This document shows positions 46,303-54,793 of a stretch of 64,000 nt of DNA, piece after piece. The translations under genes were made by a program, and so were the position numbers. The stretch's first letter is position 1, and each line of letters opens with the position of its first letter. The notes under the pieces are model-generated. The model saw only the letters and a program-made list of their open reading frames with translations. It made no database searches and had not been told where the DNA came from. Source of the DNA: Paenibacillaceae bacterium (GTDB taxonomy: Bacteria > Bacillota > Bacilli > Paenibacillales > Paenibacillaceae); contig REGQ01000059.1 in assembly GCA_004134985.1 (NCBI GenBank), positions 1-64,000 on the forward strand, read 5' to 3'.

Positions 46303-46962
46303 TTGAAAAAGAAAATAGGTGTTGCGGTACTAGGAGGTCTATTAGCAGTTTCGGTAGGTTTTGGCGTAGCCTTTGCAAATGGAAATATTAAAATTATCGT
46401 GAACGGCAAACAAATCAGTTCAGATGTTGCCCCTAGAATGGTAAACAATCGTGTCATGGTTCCAATCAGTTTTGTCTCCAAAGCATTAGGGGCCAATGTT
46501 AGCTGGGATCAAAAGACCCAAACCGTTCGTATTAATGGAAAAACTTCAGATAATGCCGAAGACATTTGGAAAGAAGAACTCAATCTCCCCAGCAGTAGTT
46601 GGGCATACGTAAAAAATCTTATTGCTGTTTATATAGCTGGCTACGATAATCGAGATGATGAATTAGTAAAATCGGTTGTTGCTGAAGGGTTTGATGAAAA
46701 CACCTATGGGAAGGACGTATATACGCCTATTGGTGGGATTTACCCTGGTATTCTTGACTACAAAATCGTGGATGCTCAATCAACTGAAAATGGTTTAAAA
46801 GTTAGAGTTCAAGTGGTAAGCTATTTGGATGTGGAATTGGAAGGGGAAATATGGGATTTTATAATTAGTCAAAGAAAGATACAAAGCTGGAAAAGAGTCG
46901 AATATATGAAATCTATCGATAGTTATACTATTTTCCCAGGACTTACGTATAAAAAACAATAA
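46303..46962 (+). CDS. Copper-amine-oxidase-N-like stalk domain protein, copy 2
   Basis: This 219-residue exported protein has a signal peptide (about 1-26, ending AFA), then the stalk domain IKIIVNGKQISSDVAPRMVNNRVMVPISFVSKALGANVSWDQKTQTVRI. It is a paralogue of 34881-35576: the stalk domains are very close, and the C-terminal halves share only pattern (for example SSSWAYVKNLIAVYIAGYD against MAEINNTIQVFMTGID). It starts at TTG after AAGGAG. It is the first gene of the same-strand series before the repeat sites. Confidence 0.8.
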   Translation: MKKKIGVAVLGGLLAVSVGFGVAFANGNIKIIVNGKQISSDVAPRMVNNRVMVPISFVSKALGANVSWDQKTQTVRINGKTSDNAEDIWKEELNLPSSSWAYVKNLIAVYIAGYDNRDDELVKSVVAEGFDENTYGKDVYTPIGGIYPGILDYKIVDAQSTENGLKVRVQVVSYLDVELEGEIWDFIISQRKIQSWKRVEYMKSIDSYTIFPGLTYKKQ

Positions 46963-47064
46963 AAAAGTATTAAAAAAGAAAGATGAACTCCAACAATAGA
47001 CTTATTGTAAACAAATGCGATAGATTGAATCCGCTTACATATTTACAAAATACATGTCTGATTA

Positions 47065-47322
47065 ATGTCAATCGACGGCGCGCAATGGGGTGGCGCACAT
47101 TTTATGCATATCGGCTACGGGGACAAGGATCGGCCAGAGGACGGGCATACCGCGGCGAAACCGCCAGTAAGAATCACTTCATGCAACTTGGAGGACGCCG
47201 TCGTGCGTGAAACTAATTTACGAGGCGTCAGTATCGAAGGGTTGACGATAGGCGGCAGCAGCATTGTTGCGGCAGCACAAGGCGGCCCTCGGTTGAGCAC
47301 CTTATTCGCGTTATTACGCTAA
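47065..47322 (+). pseudogene. Pentapeptide-repeat protein fragment
   Basis: The frame ends RITSCNLEDAVVRETNLRGVSIEGLTIGG, which has pentapeptide-repeat periodicity. It lacks a ribosome-binding site and most repeats. Its stop codon is the TAA inside GCTAACGGG of repeat site A (47320-47322). It looks like a truncated gene whose end has been set by the repeat. Confidence 0.45.
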
Positions 47323-47410
47323 CGGGGTACGATAGTTTAACCAAAACAGGGAGCAGACCGTCGCGGGGCTGCTCCCTGTTCTATTGAAGTAACGGGCAGG
47401 CTAGTCGAAC
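47311..47410 (+). repeat. Cassette-type repeat, site A
   Basis: The left half contains CGCTAACGGG and GATAGTTTAA. A perfect 12-bp hairpin (47345-47356/47369-47380) follows. The right half contains TTGAAGTAACGGGCAGG and CTAGTCGAAC. The two halves are related direct copies, and each is an imperfect inverted repeat around GGG. Total length is 100 bp. Confidence 0.75.
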
Positions 47411-47485
47411 AACTCAAAAAACTATTAGCAACCTTTTAATTCCATTTATCGTCTACAGATTAGAGGTTTTAAGGAGGTGATTATT

Positions 47486-47896
47486 GTGAAAAAGTATTTA
47501 CTTACCTTCTTCTTGCTAACTCTTATTATGATCCTTGGATGTAACGAGAAGAACCAGGACTCTATCCAGGAAAACGATGGAGTTTCAGTTAATCTGATAT
47601 GTAGTCGGCAGGACAATACAAATGAATGCACAGACAAGCAATTCAATGATCTCCAATCATTCCAAGTCTTTAAAACTGCTTTAGATAGTGCAGAGAAAAT
47701 GCCGGGTATACTTAATTATATAGCAGAATACAATTTGAAGATTAAATTTCAGGATCAGATAACAAAAGCTTACCATCTTTCATTAGGTACAAATAGGGAT
47801 ATGAAAGGGCTATTGGTAGACCTTGAAAATACTAATCAAGGTTATGAAATTCCTGTAGTAGATGCAAATAAATTAAGGGAATTGATAAAGGGTTAG
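47486..47896 (+). CDS. Hypothetical lipoprotein
   Basis: A protein of about 136 residues starts MKKYLLTFFLLTLIMILGC, a lipoprotein signal with Cys at 19. The mature part is hydrophilic with no recognised domain (ILNYIAEYNLKIKFQDQI). The GTG at 47486 follows a perfect AAGGAGGTGA. Its stop is ten bases before site B. It stands as a single-gene unit between sites A and B. Confidence 0.65.
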   Translation: MKKYLLTFFLLTLIMILGCNEKNQDSIQENDGVSVNLICSRQDNTNECTDKQFNDLQSFQVFKTALDSAEKMPGILNYIAEYNLKIKFQDQITKAYHLSLGTNRDMKGLLVDLENTNQGYEIPVVDANKLRELIKG

Positions 47897-47906
47897 TAAA
47901 TTTTGC

Positions 47907-48007
47907 ATTAAACTAACGGGACACGATAACTCAATGTTACCAAGAAAGCAGCTGATCAACGTGATCGGCTGCTTTTATTCAACTAACCGGCAGGATTGTT
48001 CAATAAC
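47907..48007 (+). repeat. Cassette-type repeat, site B
   Basis: The left half has ACTAACGGGACACGATAACT. The centre is a 14-bp stem (47945-47958/47962-47975) ending in TTTT. The right half has TTCAACTAACCGGCAGG and ATTGTTCAATAAC. The outer arms of the two halves are complementary at 8 of 11 positions, the best dyad of the family. Confidence 0.75.
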
Positions 48008-48104
48008 TTCGCGAATACTTTAAAATGGATAATTTTCGTGAAGTTCGTAAATACAGTATTAGCTGAAAGGTACGCAAAAATAAAATTATGAAAGGCGGAT
48101 TCTA

Positions 48105-48713
48105 TTGAAGCCAGGGATTATAGTTCTTCTTAATGGTACTTCAAGTTCTGGAAAGACGAGCATATCTAATGAATTATTAACTCAAATTGATATCCCATTT
48201 CAACATTTATCATTTGATAATTTTATTAATGGGCTATTTCATAGTTATAAAGATTTCATTAACAGCACATATCCGAGTATGGAAGCAAATGGTGCAGAGG
48301 ATGGACAATTAGTAAATCAAATTCTTGCAGATCCGTTGATTTCATTATACTACTCGACAATAAAACTATTTTCTGCGATGGGAAACAACGTAGTTGTAGA
48401 TTCTGTTATAGGTAATGACAAATGGTTCAATACTTGTATTGAATTATTATCAGATCACTCTGTCATATTCGTAGAAGTTAAATGTTCAAAGGAAGAACTT
48501 GCTAGAAGAGAACAACTTAGAGGAGACAGGGAGATTGGTTTAGCAAATTCACAATACGATAACGTGTATTGCTTTAATGAATATGATCTTGAATTTAATA
48601 CTGAAATAATGAGATCGAGTGAGTGTGCCAATGAGATATTAAATTTTATAAGATCTAATAAAGAATACACTGCTTTTAAGAAGTTGATTAAGGGGAAAAG
48701 TGTAAGTAAGTAG
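48105..48713 (+). CDS. Chloramphenicol-phosphotransferase-like P-loop kinase
   Basis: This 202-residue protein has the P-loop GTSSSGKTS (residues 10-18), LSFDNFINGLF as lid and acceptor region, NNVVVDSVIG and FVEVKCSKEELARREQLRGDREIGLA. This is the CPT family pattern, whose founding member phosphorylates chloramphenicol. Whether chloramphenicol or another small molecule is the substrate cannot be told. It starts at TTG after AAAGGCGG. It sits as a single gene between sites B and C. Confidence 0.8.
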   Translation: MKPGIIVLLNGTSSSGKTSISNELLTQIDIPFQHLSFDNFINGLFHSYKDFINSTYPSMEANGAEDGQLVNQILADPLISLYYSTIKLFSAMGNNVVVDSVIGNDKWFNTCIELLSDHSVIFVEVKCSKEELARREQLRGDREIGLANSQYDNVYCFNEYDLEFNTEIMRSSECANEILNFIRSNKEYTAFKKLIKGKSVSK

Positions 48714-48779
48714 TTCAAAGAAGGCGTATCCATCAGCTAACATCATATTCACGCTTCGGGTCATTCGGCTCTCGGTCCT

Positions 48780-48878
48780 GTTAAGCTAACGAGGAACTAT
48801 AGCTCAACAAGACTTTGACTTGGCCTCACGATCGGCTGCCGTTGTTCGTTGAAGTAACGGGCAGTTTTGCTTAATATC
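48780..48878 (+). repeat. Cassette-type repeat, site C
   Basis: The left half has TTAAGCTAACGAGGAACTAT and AGCTCAA. The centre keeps GGCTGCCGTTGTTCG but lost most of the left hairpin arm. The right half has TTGAAGTAACGGGCAG. The stop of the CPT-like gene lies 67 bases upstream. Confidence 0.7.
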
Positions 48879-48987
48879 CGCCTTCATATGTTATAGGTAA
48901 TTTGAATAAAAATTTAGAATTTAATTATTTAACACTATAATTCGCTTGGTCTATAATTACCATAAACCGGTTAATGGAGGTGTGGAT

Positions 48988-49464
48988 ATGAATGTTTCTT
49001 GTACTGCAGCTGGTTTGATTGTCAAAGATGGTCAAGTCCTTCTTGTAAAAGTTACTTATGGAGCAAATAAGGGACACTGGATGCTACCAGGAGGTTTTGT
49101 TGATGTAGGCGAGACATTTCAAGAAGCAGCAATAAGAGAAGTGCAAGAAGAGAGCGGATTGACTGCTAAAGTAAAAAGCCTTATAGGTGTAAGAGATGGA
49201 ATTAGAGCTCTTCCGAATGGCACTGAACACGGGATATACTTAGTATTTGAAATGGAAGTAATTTCTGGTGCTCTTTGTATTGATGGATATGAGGTAGCTG
49301 AAGCTAGATTCATACCTGTTGAAGAAGCATTGCGAGATCCATTGGTAATCGATTTAACGAAAGAAATGATACTTGCAAATCTTTCGAATAATAATGGGTT
49401 ACATCAACTGCAGAAATCAGTCCAAACTAACAATAGCTGGACTAAATATGAAGTTTTAGCTTGA
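48988..49464 (+). CDS. NUDIX hydrolase
   Basis: This protein of about 158 residues carries a full Nudix box [24 protein letters not shown] (GX5EX7REUXEEXGU) near residue 40. Such enzymes cleave nucleoside diphosphates linked to other groups. The specific substrate is unknown. The ATG at 48988 follows TGGAGGTG, so the frame from 48946 is not used. The stop lies 14 bases before site D. It is a single-gene unit between sites C and D. Confidence 0.87.
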   Translation: MNVSCTAAGLIVKDGQVLLVKVTYGANKGHWMLPGGFVDVGETFQEAAIREVQEESGLTAKVKSLIGVRDGIRALPNGTEHGIYLVFEMEVISGALCIDGYEVAEARFIPVEEALRDPLVIDLTKEMILANLSNNNGLHQLQKSVQTNNSWTKYEVLA

Positions 49465-49478
49465 AATTCAATTAAGAC

Positions 49479-49585
49479 ATTAAGCTAACGGGAAACGATA
49501 GTTGAATCTACTCATACACCGCGGCAGCCGGCCATACGATCGGCTGCCGTTGTTCGTTGAAGTAACGGGCAGGATACTGAAATTA
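49479..49585 (+). repeat. Cassette-type repeat, site D
   Basis: The best-preserved copy. The left half has TTAAGCTAACGGG and GATAGTTGAATC. The central stem CGGCAGCCG/CGGCTGCCG is at 49522-49530/49541-49549. The right half has TTGAAGTAACGGGCAGGATA. Length is 107 bp. Confidence 0.78.
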
Positions 49586-49685
49586 TATCTTCATTCCTAT
49601 CATTTCAAGATAATGTAGTGACGTAGGCACCCCTCAAAAATCCACCTTCTTTATTCAATCTTTCGTTTGTATCCTCTTAATTACT

Positions 49686-49730
49686 TGACAAAAGGTAACT
49701 AGTTAGATATTTTAATACATAACCAGTTAT
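49686..49730 (+). promoter_or_regulatory. Promoter and MarR-type operators
   Basis: TTGACA (49686-49691) and TATTTT (49709-49714) are 17 bases apart. TAACTAGTTA (49697-49706) is a perfect palindrome in the spacer. TAACCAGTTA (49721-49730) is a one-change copy downstream. They are likely sites for the MarR protein encoded next. Confidence 0.6.
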
Positions 49731-49749
49731 CTATTGTGGAGGTGGAAAA

Positions 49750-50211
49750 ATGAAATTTCCAATCGAAAAAAAAATCACACCTAAAGCATATGTTTATGGA
49801 TCAATTTTCTCATTGTCTAATCGTTTGCAACTTTTAGGCGATAGAAGATATAAGGAGCTTTCATTAAAACAAGCTTTTGTGGTGTGGAATATTTCTCTTT
49901 TTGATGATTACTTTCTTAACCTAAAAGATATTGCTCAAATGGTCGGTACTTCGAGTCAGAATGTGAAAAAAATCATAGATATTCTTGAGAAAAAAGGTTT
50001 TGTAGAAGTAGGAAAAGATGAAACAGACAGAAGGAGTTTGCGTGTCGCTTTATCAGCTAAGGGTAAAGAGTATTACTTGGAAAGAGGTAAGAAGGAAGAA
50101 CAGTATTTGGAGGAGTTATTTTCTGACTTTGATGATGAAATGCTTATGGGATTGTATCAAGGTCTATATAAACTTATGGAAAAAACAGCTCAAGAACAAG
50201 GGGGGAAATAA
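49750..50211 (+). CDS. MarR-family transcriptional regulator
   Basis: This 153-residue winged-helix protein has [58 protein letters not shown], with the conserved DxRxxxV wing. TGGAGGTGG precedes the ATG. It is followed one base later by an IMP dehydrogenase gene, so the two are coregulated. Two palindromes at its promoter suggest autorepression relieved by a ligand, perhaps a purine-pathway inhibitor. That is inference. Confidence 0.87.
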   Translation: MKFPIEKKITPKAYVYGSIFSLSNRLQLLGDRRYKELSLKQAFVVWNISLFDDYFLNLKDIAQMVGTSSQNVKKIIDILEKKGFVEVGKDETDRRSLRVALSAKGKEYYLERGKKEEQYLEELFSDFDDEMLMGLYQGLYKLMEKTAQEQGGK

Positions 50212-50212
50212 T

Positions 50213-51715
50213 ATGGCAGTTTATATGAATGAAGTATCACGCACCTTTGGTGAGTATTTACTAATACCAGGTTACTCATCTGTAGAGTGTATACCGGCAA
50301 ATGTTAGTTTACAGACACCCTTAGTGAAATTTAAAAAAGGAAATAAACCTCCTATGTCTTTGAATATTCCTATGACATCAGCAATTATGCAGTCTGTTTC
50401 TGATCATACAATGGCAATATCTTTAGCAAAAGAAGGTGGACTTTCTTTTATTTACGGATCACAATCTATTGAAAGTCAGGCACAAATGGTTGCTCGTGTT
50501 AAAAGTTATAGAGCTGGTTTTGTTGTTAGTGATTCTAATATATCTCCTGAAGATACTTTAGACGAACTGTTAATGTTAAAGAAGAAGACTAATCATTCGA
50601 CTGTAGCAGTAACAATTGATGGAAGTTCTAGAGGTAAATTATTAGGCATTGTAACTAGCAGAGATTATCGAGTTAGTCGGATGACTTTAGACACTAAAGT
50701 TAAAGATTTTATGACACCATTCGAAGACTTAATCTGTGGTAATAAAGATACCACATTAAAAGAAGCGAATAATATTATATGGGAGCACAAATTAAATTGC
50801 CTTCCAATCATTGATGGTGAACAAAGATTGATTTCTATGGTATTTCGGAAAGATTACAATACTAATAAGGAAAATGAGAATGAGTTGATTGATGAATCAA
50901 AAAGATATATGGTTGGTGCAGGTATTAATACTAGAGATTATGCTGAACGAATTCCAGCATTACTTCAAACTGGAGTTGATGTTCTTTGTATTGACAGTTC
51001 CGAAGGGTTTACAGAATGGCAAAAGATTGTTCTTGAATATGTCCGGAAGAATTATGGTGATACCGTAAAAATTGGGGCAGGAAATATAGTTGATAAAGAA
51101 GGTTTCCGTTTCCTTGCCGAAGCTGGTGCCGATTTTGTAAAAGTAGGAATTGGCGGCGGTGCAATTTGTATTACACGAGAACAAAAAGGCATAGGGAGAG
51201 GTCAAGCTACCGCATTAATTGAGGTAGCGAAGGCTCGTGATGAATATTTTAATGAGACAGGAATCTATGTACCAATTTGTTCTGATGGAGGTATTGTACA
51301 CGATTATCACATTACATTGGCACTAGCTATGGGAGCAGATTTTCTAATGTTAGGAAGATATTTTGCCCGATTTGATGAAAGCCCCACTGAAAAAGTGAAT
51401 ATAAACGGTAATTACATGAAGGAGTATTGGGGAGAAGGAAGTACAAGGGCAAAAAATTGGCAGAGATATGACTTAGGCGGTGACGAAAAGCTTTCTTTTG
51501 AAGAAGGAGTTGATTCGTTTGTACCATATGCAGGAAGTTTAGAAGATAATGTTGGACTTTCTTTAAGCAAAGTACGTTCAACAATGTGTAATTGTGGTTA
51601 CCTGACACTTCCTGAACTACAAAAAAATGCTAAGATAACCTTAGTTTCTTCTACAAGTATTGTTGAGGGTAGTGCACACGATGTTCTACTTAAAGATAGT
51701 CGTCAGATATTTTAA
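50213..51715 (+). CDS. guaB: IMP dehydrogenase family protein with CBS domains
   Basis: This 500-residue TIM-barrel protein has active-site Cys319 in [37 protein letters not shown] beginning the CBS insert (about 98-220), [30 protein letters not shown] and the flap region [20 protein letters not shown] converts IMP to XMP with NAD in GTP synthesis. Its N-terminus ([20 protein letters not shown]) belongs to a divergent branch unlike B. subtilis GuaB. ATG 50213 follows GGGGGG, one base after the MarR stop. It is probably an inducible extra copy that resists an inhibitor. GMP reductase is less likely because the CBS domains are present. Confidence 0.85.
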   Translation: MAVYMNEVSRTFGEYLLIPGYSSVECIPANVSLQTPLVKFKKGNKPPMSLNIPMTSAIMQSVSDHTMAISLAKEGGLSFIYGSQSIESQAQMVARVKSYRAGFVVSDSNISPEDTLDELLMLKKKTNHSTVAVTIDGSSRGKLLGIVTSRDYRVSRMTLDTKVKDFMTPFEDLICGNKDTTLKEANNIIWEHKLNCLPIIDGEQRLISMVFRKDYNTNKENENELIDESKRYMVGAGINTRDYAERIPALLQTGVDVLCIDSSEGFTEWQKIVLEYVRKNYGDTVKIGAGNIVDKEGFRFLAEAGADFVKVGIGGGAICITREQKGIGRGQATALIEVAKARDEYFNETGIYVPICSDGGIVHDYHITLALAMGADFLMLGRYFARFDESPTEKVNINGNYMKEYWGEGSTRAKNWQRYDLGGDEKLSFEEGVDSFVPYAGSLEDNVGLSLSKVRSTMCNCGYLTLPELQKNAKITLVSSTSIVEGSAHDVLLKDSRQIF

Positions 51716-52034
51716 CAAATAATTGTTAGCGAATCCCTTACTGGATATATTAGATTTTTTATATAAATGAACTGTAGCTTTAGTATGTTAAGGAACTGTG
51801 ATTATATAAGTCCCCTGTTTAAGCACTACATGCTACCCGCGTACGTTCTTTAATAGGTAATTGGAAATGGAATATAATGATGAGGACGTAGCCCAAGCGA
51901 AGGCGCGGGAGCGTTCTTTTTATTAAACGGGGAGTTTAAACGCAAAAAAAGAGGCTATATAGTTTTGAATTGCGTGAAGGTCAGTCAGACGTAATAATAG
52001 AAAAGAGGGAAACAAAGTTGGGAGGCAGGAGAAC
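51716..52034. other. Intergenic region, no intact gene
   Basis: A 19-codon frame at 51868-51927 (MEYNDEDVAQAKARERSFY) has no ribosome-binding site and may be a gene remnant. No repeat half-site was found right after the IMPDH gene, unlike the other units. Confidence 0.3.
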
Positions 52035-52301
52035 ATGTCGAACATGGACAAGGAGACAAAGGCTCTGGAGAAATCGACAACGATATATGAAACAGGCGAG
52101 ATCATAACGGCGAAAGTGTACAAGGTCAGCCAGGAGCAGAAAGAGGAACTCGATCGTCTGTCAGCTGAGAGGCACGAAAAGTTACTGGAGGAGGCAATAC
52201 CGAAGACCCGAGAGCGGTACGAGCAGCTAGTCAAGCTCCGGCAGCAACAGCCGCAGACTGACGACGGTGGCAAGCCTCCGAGTGATTCCGCTAACGGGTA
52301 A
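52035..52301 (+). CDS. Small charged hypothetical protein
   Basis: This 88-residue protein is rich in Glu, Lys and Arg and is predicted to form a long helix (VSQEQKEELDRLSAERHEKLLEEAIPKTRERYEQLVKLRQQ). GGGAGGCAGGAGA lies upstream of the ATG. The last residues (SANG) and the stop codon are encoded by half-site E (GCTAACGGGTAA), so the repeat fixes the C-terminus. The function is unknown. Confidence 0.55.
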   Translation: MSNMDKETKALEKSTTIYETGEIITAKVYKVSQEQKEELDRLSAERHEKLLEEAIPKTRERYEQLVKLRQQQPQTDDGGKPPSDSANG

Positions 52302-52319
52302 ATTTAGTTCAATAAAATC
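52285..52319 (+). repeat. Cassette-type repeat, left half of site E
   Basis: CCGCTAACGGG and TTTAGTTCAATAAAATC match the left half-site. Instead of a hairpin and right half at about 60 bases, the right half lies 445 bases further on at 52764-52791, with a RibD fragment in between. Confidence 0.6.
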
Positions 52320-52341
52320 GCTTTTACCACTTTTGAGCAAC

Positions 52342-52767
52342 ATGCTAAAATACATTAGTACCAGTTACCCTATTAACGTATCTTTGGACGGTTACATGAA
52401 GGACGAGCGCTCCAATATCGAGTGGACGATCTCCGATGACGAGGTGTTTGCGTTCTGGACTGACTTCCAGTGTCCGATTGGCACCTACCTATACGGGCGT
52501 CGAATGTACGAGTCGATGGTGTACTGGGAGACGGCGAGCGCCAAAAAAGGCGATCAACCGGAGGTAATGCGGGAACTCGCGCAGATCTGGCGAGCTGCTG
52601 AGAAGATCGTGTATTCCCGGACCCTTCAGGCGGTTTCAAGCGCCAGGACTAGGATCGAGCGCGAATTCGATCCTGATGCGATTCGGAGGCTGAAAGAGTC
52701 TTCAGAAGCCGACATTACGATTGGCGGCCCCGAGCTTGCGGCGTGGCAGCTCTTTTTCGTTTGTTGA
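52342..52767 (+). pseudogene. RibD/dihydrofolate-reductase-like gene fragment
   Basis: The frame starts MLKYISTSYPINVSLDGYMKDERSNIEWTISDDEV and shows YGRRMYESMVYWETA, YSRTLQ and ADITIGGPELAA, the pattern of RibD C-terminal-domain proteins of about 185 residues. After GGPELAA it runs into the right half-site of E and stops at TGA 52765-52767, so the last 45 or so residues are missing. Both edges coincide with half-site boundaries. Confidence 0.65.
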
Positions 52768-52791
52768 AGTAACAAAGCAAGATAGTGAAAC
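52764..52791 (+). repeat. Cassette-type repeat, right half of site E
   Basis: TTGAAGTAAC, then a changed centre AAAGCA, then AGATAGTGAAAC match the right half-site. TTTTTCGTTTG just before it resembles the DNA after the hairpin in sites C and D. Confidence 0.6.
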
Positions 52792-52812
52792 GTATATGAG
52801 GTGAAATCAAGT

Positions 52813-53385
52813 ATGGAATATGATGAACTGATACGTAAAATGAAGGATGCAGGAGTTAGGTTTGCAGAAGGATTATCTGAAGCTGAGTTTGAAGTTGTTG
52901 AGCAAATATACGATATTAAATTTCCTCCTGACTTAAAGCAGTTCTTTTCGATTGCTTTACCTATCTCAGACAAATTTAATAATTGGAGAGATACAACAGA
53001 ACATAATGTTCAATTAATACAGGGAAGATTTAAATGGTGTTTAGAGGGCATGTTGTTTGATGTTAAACATAATAATTTTTGGATAAAAGAATGGGGAAGT
53101 AAGCCCGATGATTTTGAATCAGCCAAGAATATTTGTACTGAGCATTATTTGAGAGCACCAAAACTAATCCCGATTTACTCACACAGATATATTCCTCAGA
53201 CTCCCCTGGAAGCAGGGAATCCAATACTGTCTGTTTATCAAACAGACATCATTTATTATGGTGAAAATTTGAACTCTTACTTATTGGTCGAGTTCAACTT
53301 GAAGAGATATGATGAAATAATATTTGAAAGTATTAAAAGGATACCTTTTTGGAGCGATATTATTGAGATGTGGGAAGTGGAATAA
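52813..53385 (+). CDS. SMI1/KNR4 (SUKH) domain protein
   Basis: This protein of about 190 residues has LSEAEFEVVEQIYDIKFPPDLKQFFSIALPIS near the N-terminus and YLRAPKLIPIYSHRYIPQTPLEAGNPILSVYQTDIIYYGENLNSYLLVEF in the centre. The first is the SUKH opening motif. SUKH proteins often are immunity proteins against contact-dependent toxins, but no toxin gene is linked here. ATG 52813 follows GAGGTG. A GTG at 52801 is a less likely start. It lies between the E right half and site F. Confidence 0.75.
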   Translation: MEYDELIRKMKDAGVRFAEGLSEAEFEVVEQIYDIKFPPDLKQFFSIALPISDKFNNWRDTTEHNVQLIQGRFKWCLEGMLFDVKHNNFWIKEWGSKPDDFESAKNICTEHYLRAPKLIPIYSHRYIPQTPLEAGNPILSVYQTDIIYYGENLNSYLLVEFNLKRYDEIIFESIKRIPFWSDIIEMWEVE

Positions 53386-53405
53386 TACTCCCTTGTCACA
53401 AGACT

Positions 53406-53439
53406 CATTACGCTAACTGGGAACAATAGCGCAATAACC
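53406..53439 (+). repeat. Cassette-type repeat, site F (left half)
   Basis: TTACGCTAACTGGGAACAAT and AGCGCAATAA match the left half-site. A normal right half is not clear; TATCAATAGTAAC near 53456 may be its remnant. The SUKH gene ends 20 bases upstream. Confidence 0.55.
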
Positions 53440-53646
53440 TTTAAGAAAGGCAGTTATCAATAGTAACTAAAATACGGTTGTCCCATTTTTTTGTATAGTG
53501 TAATATGGAAATATCCTTTGAGAAAGCGAGTGATTATTATGAGAACCATTAAATTCGTTGGAGAAACAGTTATTTTTGAGGCACGGAGGGGTTAATTGCT
53601 TTAACTGATCCTTTCCGTACAAATCCAAAACGGAGGGAAAGTATAT

Positions 53647-54423
53647 ATGTCTTTTAGTGAATATGGTGAACTATGCACGGAGGTCTATGACCTAACCAAG
53701 GAAATTGGGCAATCATTCAGCGGAGACGTTGAATATTATCTCGAAAAACTTAAAGATTGTAAGGGGCGCATTCTGGAGGCCATGGTTGGCTCTGGACGTG
53801 TAATCATACCGCTTCTTGAATCTGGGTTGATCGTCGACGGAGTGGACTACTCTCCGAAAATGTTGGCTTCATGCCGTAGACGTTGTGATGAGCGCGGCCT
53901 AACCCCTAACTTATATGAGGCCAACTTACAGGAACTTTCTTTACCGCAAAAGTATGAGGCAATTATCATCCCGGGGGGCTCATTTTTATTAATTGAACAA
54001 CGGGAAGAGTCGCTGCGGGTGCTACATCGATTGTATGATCATTTGGAACCAGGCGGACAGTTGATTCTTGACCTGTTTTTGCCAGATAACAATTACAATA
54101 GTTCTGAGATCGGGCGATGGGGCGGAGCCGCAACTTATCACTTGCCAAACGGCGACCTCATCACAATAGAAGAAAAATGTGTGGAAACTGATTTATTTTA
54201 TAATCAATACCGCATCAGCTACTTGAAATATGAAAAGTGGCGTGACGGCGTGTTGATCCAAACGGAATTGCAGCGCTTTGCATTGCGGTGGTACGGTATC
54301 GAGGAATTCAAGTTCATATTAGAAAGTATTGGGTTTTCTGATGTCAATGTTTGTGCTGACTTTGAGGATGGAAAAAAGCCTACACGCGGTGATCAGAAGT
54401 TCGTTTATCAAGCCATAAAATAA
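53647..54423 (+). CDS. Class I SAM-dependent methyltransferase
   Basis: This 258-residue protein has motif I RILEAMVGSGRVIIPLLESG, acidic VDGVDYSPKMLASCRRR, and YEAIIIPGGSFLLIEQREESLRVLHRLYDHLEPGGQLILDLF. The usual DxGxGxG is EAMVGSG. GGAGGGAAA precedes the ATG. TTTCCGT upstream could pair with ACGGA beside the ribosome-binding site, a weak hint of control. A short 18-codon frame (53539-53595) lies before it. The target is unknown. Confidence 0.82.
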   Translation: MSFSEYGELCTEVYDLTKEIGQSFSGDVEYYLEKLKDCKGRILEAMVGSGRVIIPLLESGLIVDGVDYSPKMLASCRRRCDERGLTPNLYEANLQELSLPQKYEAIIIPGGSFLLIEQREESLRVLHRLYDHLEPGGQLILDLFLPDNNYNSSEIGRWGGAATYHLPNGDLITIEEKCVETDLFYNQYRISYLKYEKWRDGVLIQTELQRFALRWYGIEEFKFILESIGFSDVNVCADFEDGKKPTRGDQKFVYQAIK

Positions 54424-54434
54424 TGATTCGCGCA

Positions 54435-54467
54435 AGCTCCTCGTACTGTAAAGTATGAGGAGCTGTT
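54435..54467 (+). terminator. Terminator after the methyltransferase gene
   Basis: AGCTCCTC pairs with GAGGAGCT (54435-54442/54457-54464) with further GTAC pairing inside, then GTTT. It sits directly before half-site G. Confidence 0.6.
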
Positions 54468-54491
54468 TACGCTAACGGAAGCAGAGCATCC
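54466..54491 (+). repeat. Cassette-type repeat, site G (truncated)
   Basis: TTTACGCTAACGGAAGCAG matches only the first part of the left half-site. The rest is absent. It is the last recognisable site of the series. Confidence 0.4.
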
Positions 54492-54569
54492 GGGGGTTTG
54501 AAAAGACGACATTAACCATTGAGTTAATGGGTCAGCAGCCTGGTCATTCGGGCTACACGCAGCCGCATA

Positions 54570-54725
54570 GATGAGTCAAAGGATGAACAAGGAAAAATCA
54601 TTCGCAGATAACGCAGCCTTGGTGAATTCGGGCGCCGGTTTTATGTGAAAAACATCGAAGAGGACGGTATTTGCGCCAAGCACGAAGATGGGCTTATGCA
54701 GTTGACCGTACCGAAAAAAGTCTAA
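54570..54725 (+). pseudogene. Hsp20 (alpha-crystallin) gene fragment
   Basis: The frame reads DESKDEQGKIIRR, a stop, then RSLGEFGRRFYVKNIEEDGICAKHEDGLMQLTVPKKV. This is the C-terminal part of a small heat-shock protein. It lacks the N-terminal half and has an internal stop, so it is a pseudogene. Confidence 0.65.
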
Positions 54726-54793
54726 CCGGCGGAACAAGTCAGTCGGATCGGAATCGAATAATAACTGCGAATTATTGCGGCTAAAAACAACTC

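Noticed and set aside
47311-49585. Reading the 100-bp repeats as a CRISPR array
   Set aside because: Spacing is 0.5 to 1 kb, genes lie between, and the centres of the repeats vary. No cas genes are present.
47311-49585. Reading the repeats as plain rho-independent terminators
   Set aside because: The hairpins could terminate, but conservation extends 25-30 bases on each side of the hairpin and includes the right half, which lies after any termination point.
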